Below, one piece after another: positions 62,944-64,000 of a stretch of 64,000 bases of DNA (the stretch's first letter is position 1; every line of letters begins with the position of its first letter). Source of the stretch: Ensifer canadensis (GTDB taxonomy: Bacteria; Pseudomonadota; Alphaproteobacteria; Rhizobiales; Rhizobiaceae); the NCBI RefSeq assembly GCF_017488845.2, contig NZ_CP083370.1, positions 2,728,001-2,792,000 on the forward strand, written 5' to 3'. The translations under genes were made by a program, and so were the position numbers. The notes under the pieces are model-generated. The model made no database searches and was not told the origin of the DNA. It saw only the letters and a list, made by a program, of their open reading frames with translations.

Positions 62944-63608
62944 GACACGCCCGCCCCAAGCATGCGCCGGCCGCCCGCCACGAACAGACGGCGGATCATC
63001 ATCGACAACGCGAGATAGATCAGCGTGACGACAAAATAGGTTTCGAAGGATCGGAAGGTCCGCGCCTGCAGCAGGTCCGCCTCATGGGCGAGTTCCCGCA
63101 CGGCGATCTGCGACACGACCGCCGATTCCAGCATCATGATGATCACCTGGCTGATCAGCGCCGGAAAGATGACCTTCAGAGCCTGCGGCAGAATGATCTT
63201 GACGAACACCTGCCGTGGCCTCAGCCCGAGTGCAAAGGCTGCCTCGCCCTGGCCCTTCGGCACGGCGTCAAGGCCGGCACCGACGATCTCCGTGGTGTAG
63301 GCCGCCATGTTGAGCGTCATCGCCAGGATCGCCGCGACGATCGGATCGAGCCGGATGCCGAGGCTCGGCAGACCGAAGTAGATGAAGAACAACTGCACCA
63401 GGAACGGCGTGTTGCGGATCACTTCGACATAGACGGCAACCGCCTTGCGCAGCACGCCGTAACGGCTGCGGCGGGCGGCTGCAAAGACAATGCTGATCAG
63501 AATGCCGAGCACCATGGTGCAGGCGATCAGAAAGAGCGTCATCGCAGCGCCATGGGCGATCGCGCCCGCGGCATCCCGAAGCCACCCGAAATCGAGGCTG
63601 TAACCCAT
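62940..63608 (-). CDS. Polar amino acid ABC transporter permease (first)
   Basis: Inner-membrane permease of 222 aa: VYVEVIRNTPFLVQLFFIYF and NMAAYTTEIVGAGLDAVPKG are the HisMQ-type marks, and QGEAAFALGLRPRQVFVKII is the EAA loop. The start at 63608 (MGYSLDFGWL) has AAGG upstream at a somewhat long spacing. An in-frame ATG at 63665 would run into the hairpin. It follows the binding-protein gene. Confidence 0.88.
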   Translation of the reverse strand: MGYSLDFGWLRDAAGAIAHGAAMTLFLIACTMVLGILISIVFAAARRSRYGVLRKAVAVYVEVIRNTPFLVQLFFIYFGLPSLGIRLDPIVAAILAMTLNMAAYTTEIVGAGLDAVPKGQGEAAFALGLRPRQVFVKIILPQALKVIFPALISQVIIMMLESAVVSQIAVRELAHEADLLQARTFRSFETYFVVTLIYLALSMMIRRLFVAGGRRMLGAGVS

Positions 63609-63633
63609 CGTCGCAACCTTTCCCCGAAAGGCA

Positions 63634-63659
63634 CCCACGGAGACGCATGTCCCCGTGGG
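63634..63659 (-). promoter_or_regulatory. Hairpin between binding-protein and permease genes
   Basis: CCCACGG / CCGTGGG arms with a 12-nt loop lie in the 64-base gap after the binding-protein stop. No T-run. It is placed where many transporter operons keep an mRNA-stabilising hairpin. Confidence 0.45.
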
Positions 63660-63672
63660 CGTCAAGTGCTGA

Positions 63673-64000
63673 TTAGTCTTTCAGGTTTTCGGGGTTGAGC
63701 GGCGTCTTCAGCCAGGCCTCGGAGCTGGCATTCAGCTTGCCATCGGCAAGCATCTTGGCAACCGCGTCGTTGACGGCCGTCTTCAGGGCTTCCTCGTTCT
63801 TGTTGAGGCCGATATGCGACGGCGAGGTCAGGAGCTGGAACTTCTGTTCCGGCTTCAGCGCCTCCTGGCGGGCCAGCACCTGCGCACCGACGTCGTTGCC
63901 GACGACCATCAGCTGGGTCTGGCCGGAGATGAACGCCTGGATCACGGCATTGTAGTTGTCGAAGCGCTGGATCGCGGCGGTCGACGGCGCTGCCTCGGTC
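63673..64000 (-). CDS. Amino acid ABC transporter substrate-binding protein (C-terminal part; 5' end outside window)
   Basis: The visible 109 residues read TEAAPSTAAIQRFDNYNAVI, then QAFISGQTQLMVVGNDVGA, and end AWLKTPLNPENLKD. The pattern is that of the second lobe of family 3 (HisJ/GlnH-type) binding proteins, where FDNYNAVIQAF and GLNKNEEALK are typical. The frame is open to the window edge, so the start and signal peptide are not seen. It heads the polar amino acid transporter operon continuing at 63608. Confidence 0.82.
   Translation of the reverse strand, partial: TEAAPSTAAIQRFDNYNAVIQAFISGQTQLMVVGNDVGAQVLARQEALKPEQKFQLLTSPSHIGLNKNEEALKTAVNDAVAKMLADGKLNASSEAWLKTPLNPENLKD

Overview
The window is chromosomal DNA from an alphaproteobacterium, most likely a member of the Rhizobiaceae (Ensifer/Sinorhizobium or a close relative). 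The evidence is high G+C, very dense ABC-transporter content, a urease cluster interrupted by the accessory genes usual in rhizobia, heterotetrameric sarcosine oxidase, a smo-type polyol transporter, and several copies of a roughly 100-bp palindromic intergenic element that matches the rhizobial RIME1 family. No phage, IS element, tRNA, rRNA or CRISPR array was recognised. All functional calls come from reading motifs, without database searches.

Layout. 1-3.2 kb: polyol ABC transporter (permease smoF, partial; binding protein smoE) with its SorC-type regulator. 3.4-20.2 kb: a pyrimidine-catabolism region. It holds preT-preA, a RutR-like regulator, an N-carbamoyl-beta-alanine amidase (hyuC type), dihydropyrimidinase (hydA), and an NMT1/THI5-type ABC transporter with two small coupled genes in its operon. 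Inserted among these are an oxidoreductase/LysR pair, a glyoxalase-family fragment, a membrane 2Fe-2S adenylate cyclase and a drug/metabolite exporter. 20.7-26.1 kb: an RND efflux pair and a Crp/Fnr regulator bracketed by RIME elements. 26.3-34.6 kb: urease genes ureDABC and ureEFG with a set of extra genes. 34.7-41.4 kb: a hydroxyacid dehydrogenase and a complete branched-chain amino acid transporter (livHMGF, DUF6867, livJ). 41.7-49.6 kb: a dimethylglycine-dehydrogenase-like flavoprotein and soxBDAG. 49.8-52.8 kb: cysQ, a single-domain response regulator, a Dps-family protein with a general-stress promoter, and a second Crp/Fnr protein. 53.0-57.3 kb: an SDR and a probable quinone/aromatic detoxification group that includes a fused VOC-dioxygenase/esterase. 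57.6-62.2 kb: a PotABCD-type transporter co-transcribed with a nitrilase. 62.3-64 kb: a polar amino acid ABC transporter running off the end.

How it works together. The window is mainly about nitrogen and carbon scavenging. Uracil/thymine pass through PreTA, HydA and the amidase to beta-amino acids, ammonia and CO2. Urea is cleaved by urease. Sarcosine, and probably dimethylglycine, are demethylated by SoxBDAG and the DMGDH-like protein. Amides or nitriles may be handled by the transporter-linked nitrilase. Regulation visible in the sequence includes RutR-like boxes, an FNR/FixK-like box, an EcfG-type promoter, a large palindrome upstream of the polyol regulator, and several hairpins placed between binding-protein genes and the rest of their operons.
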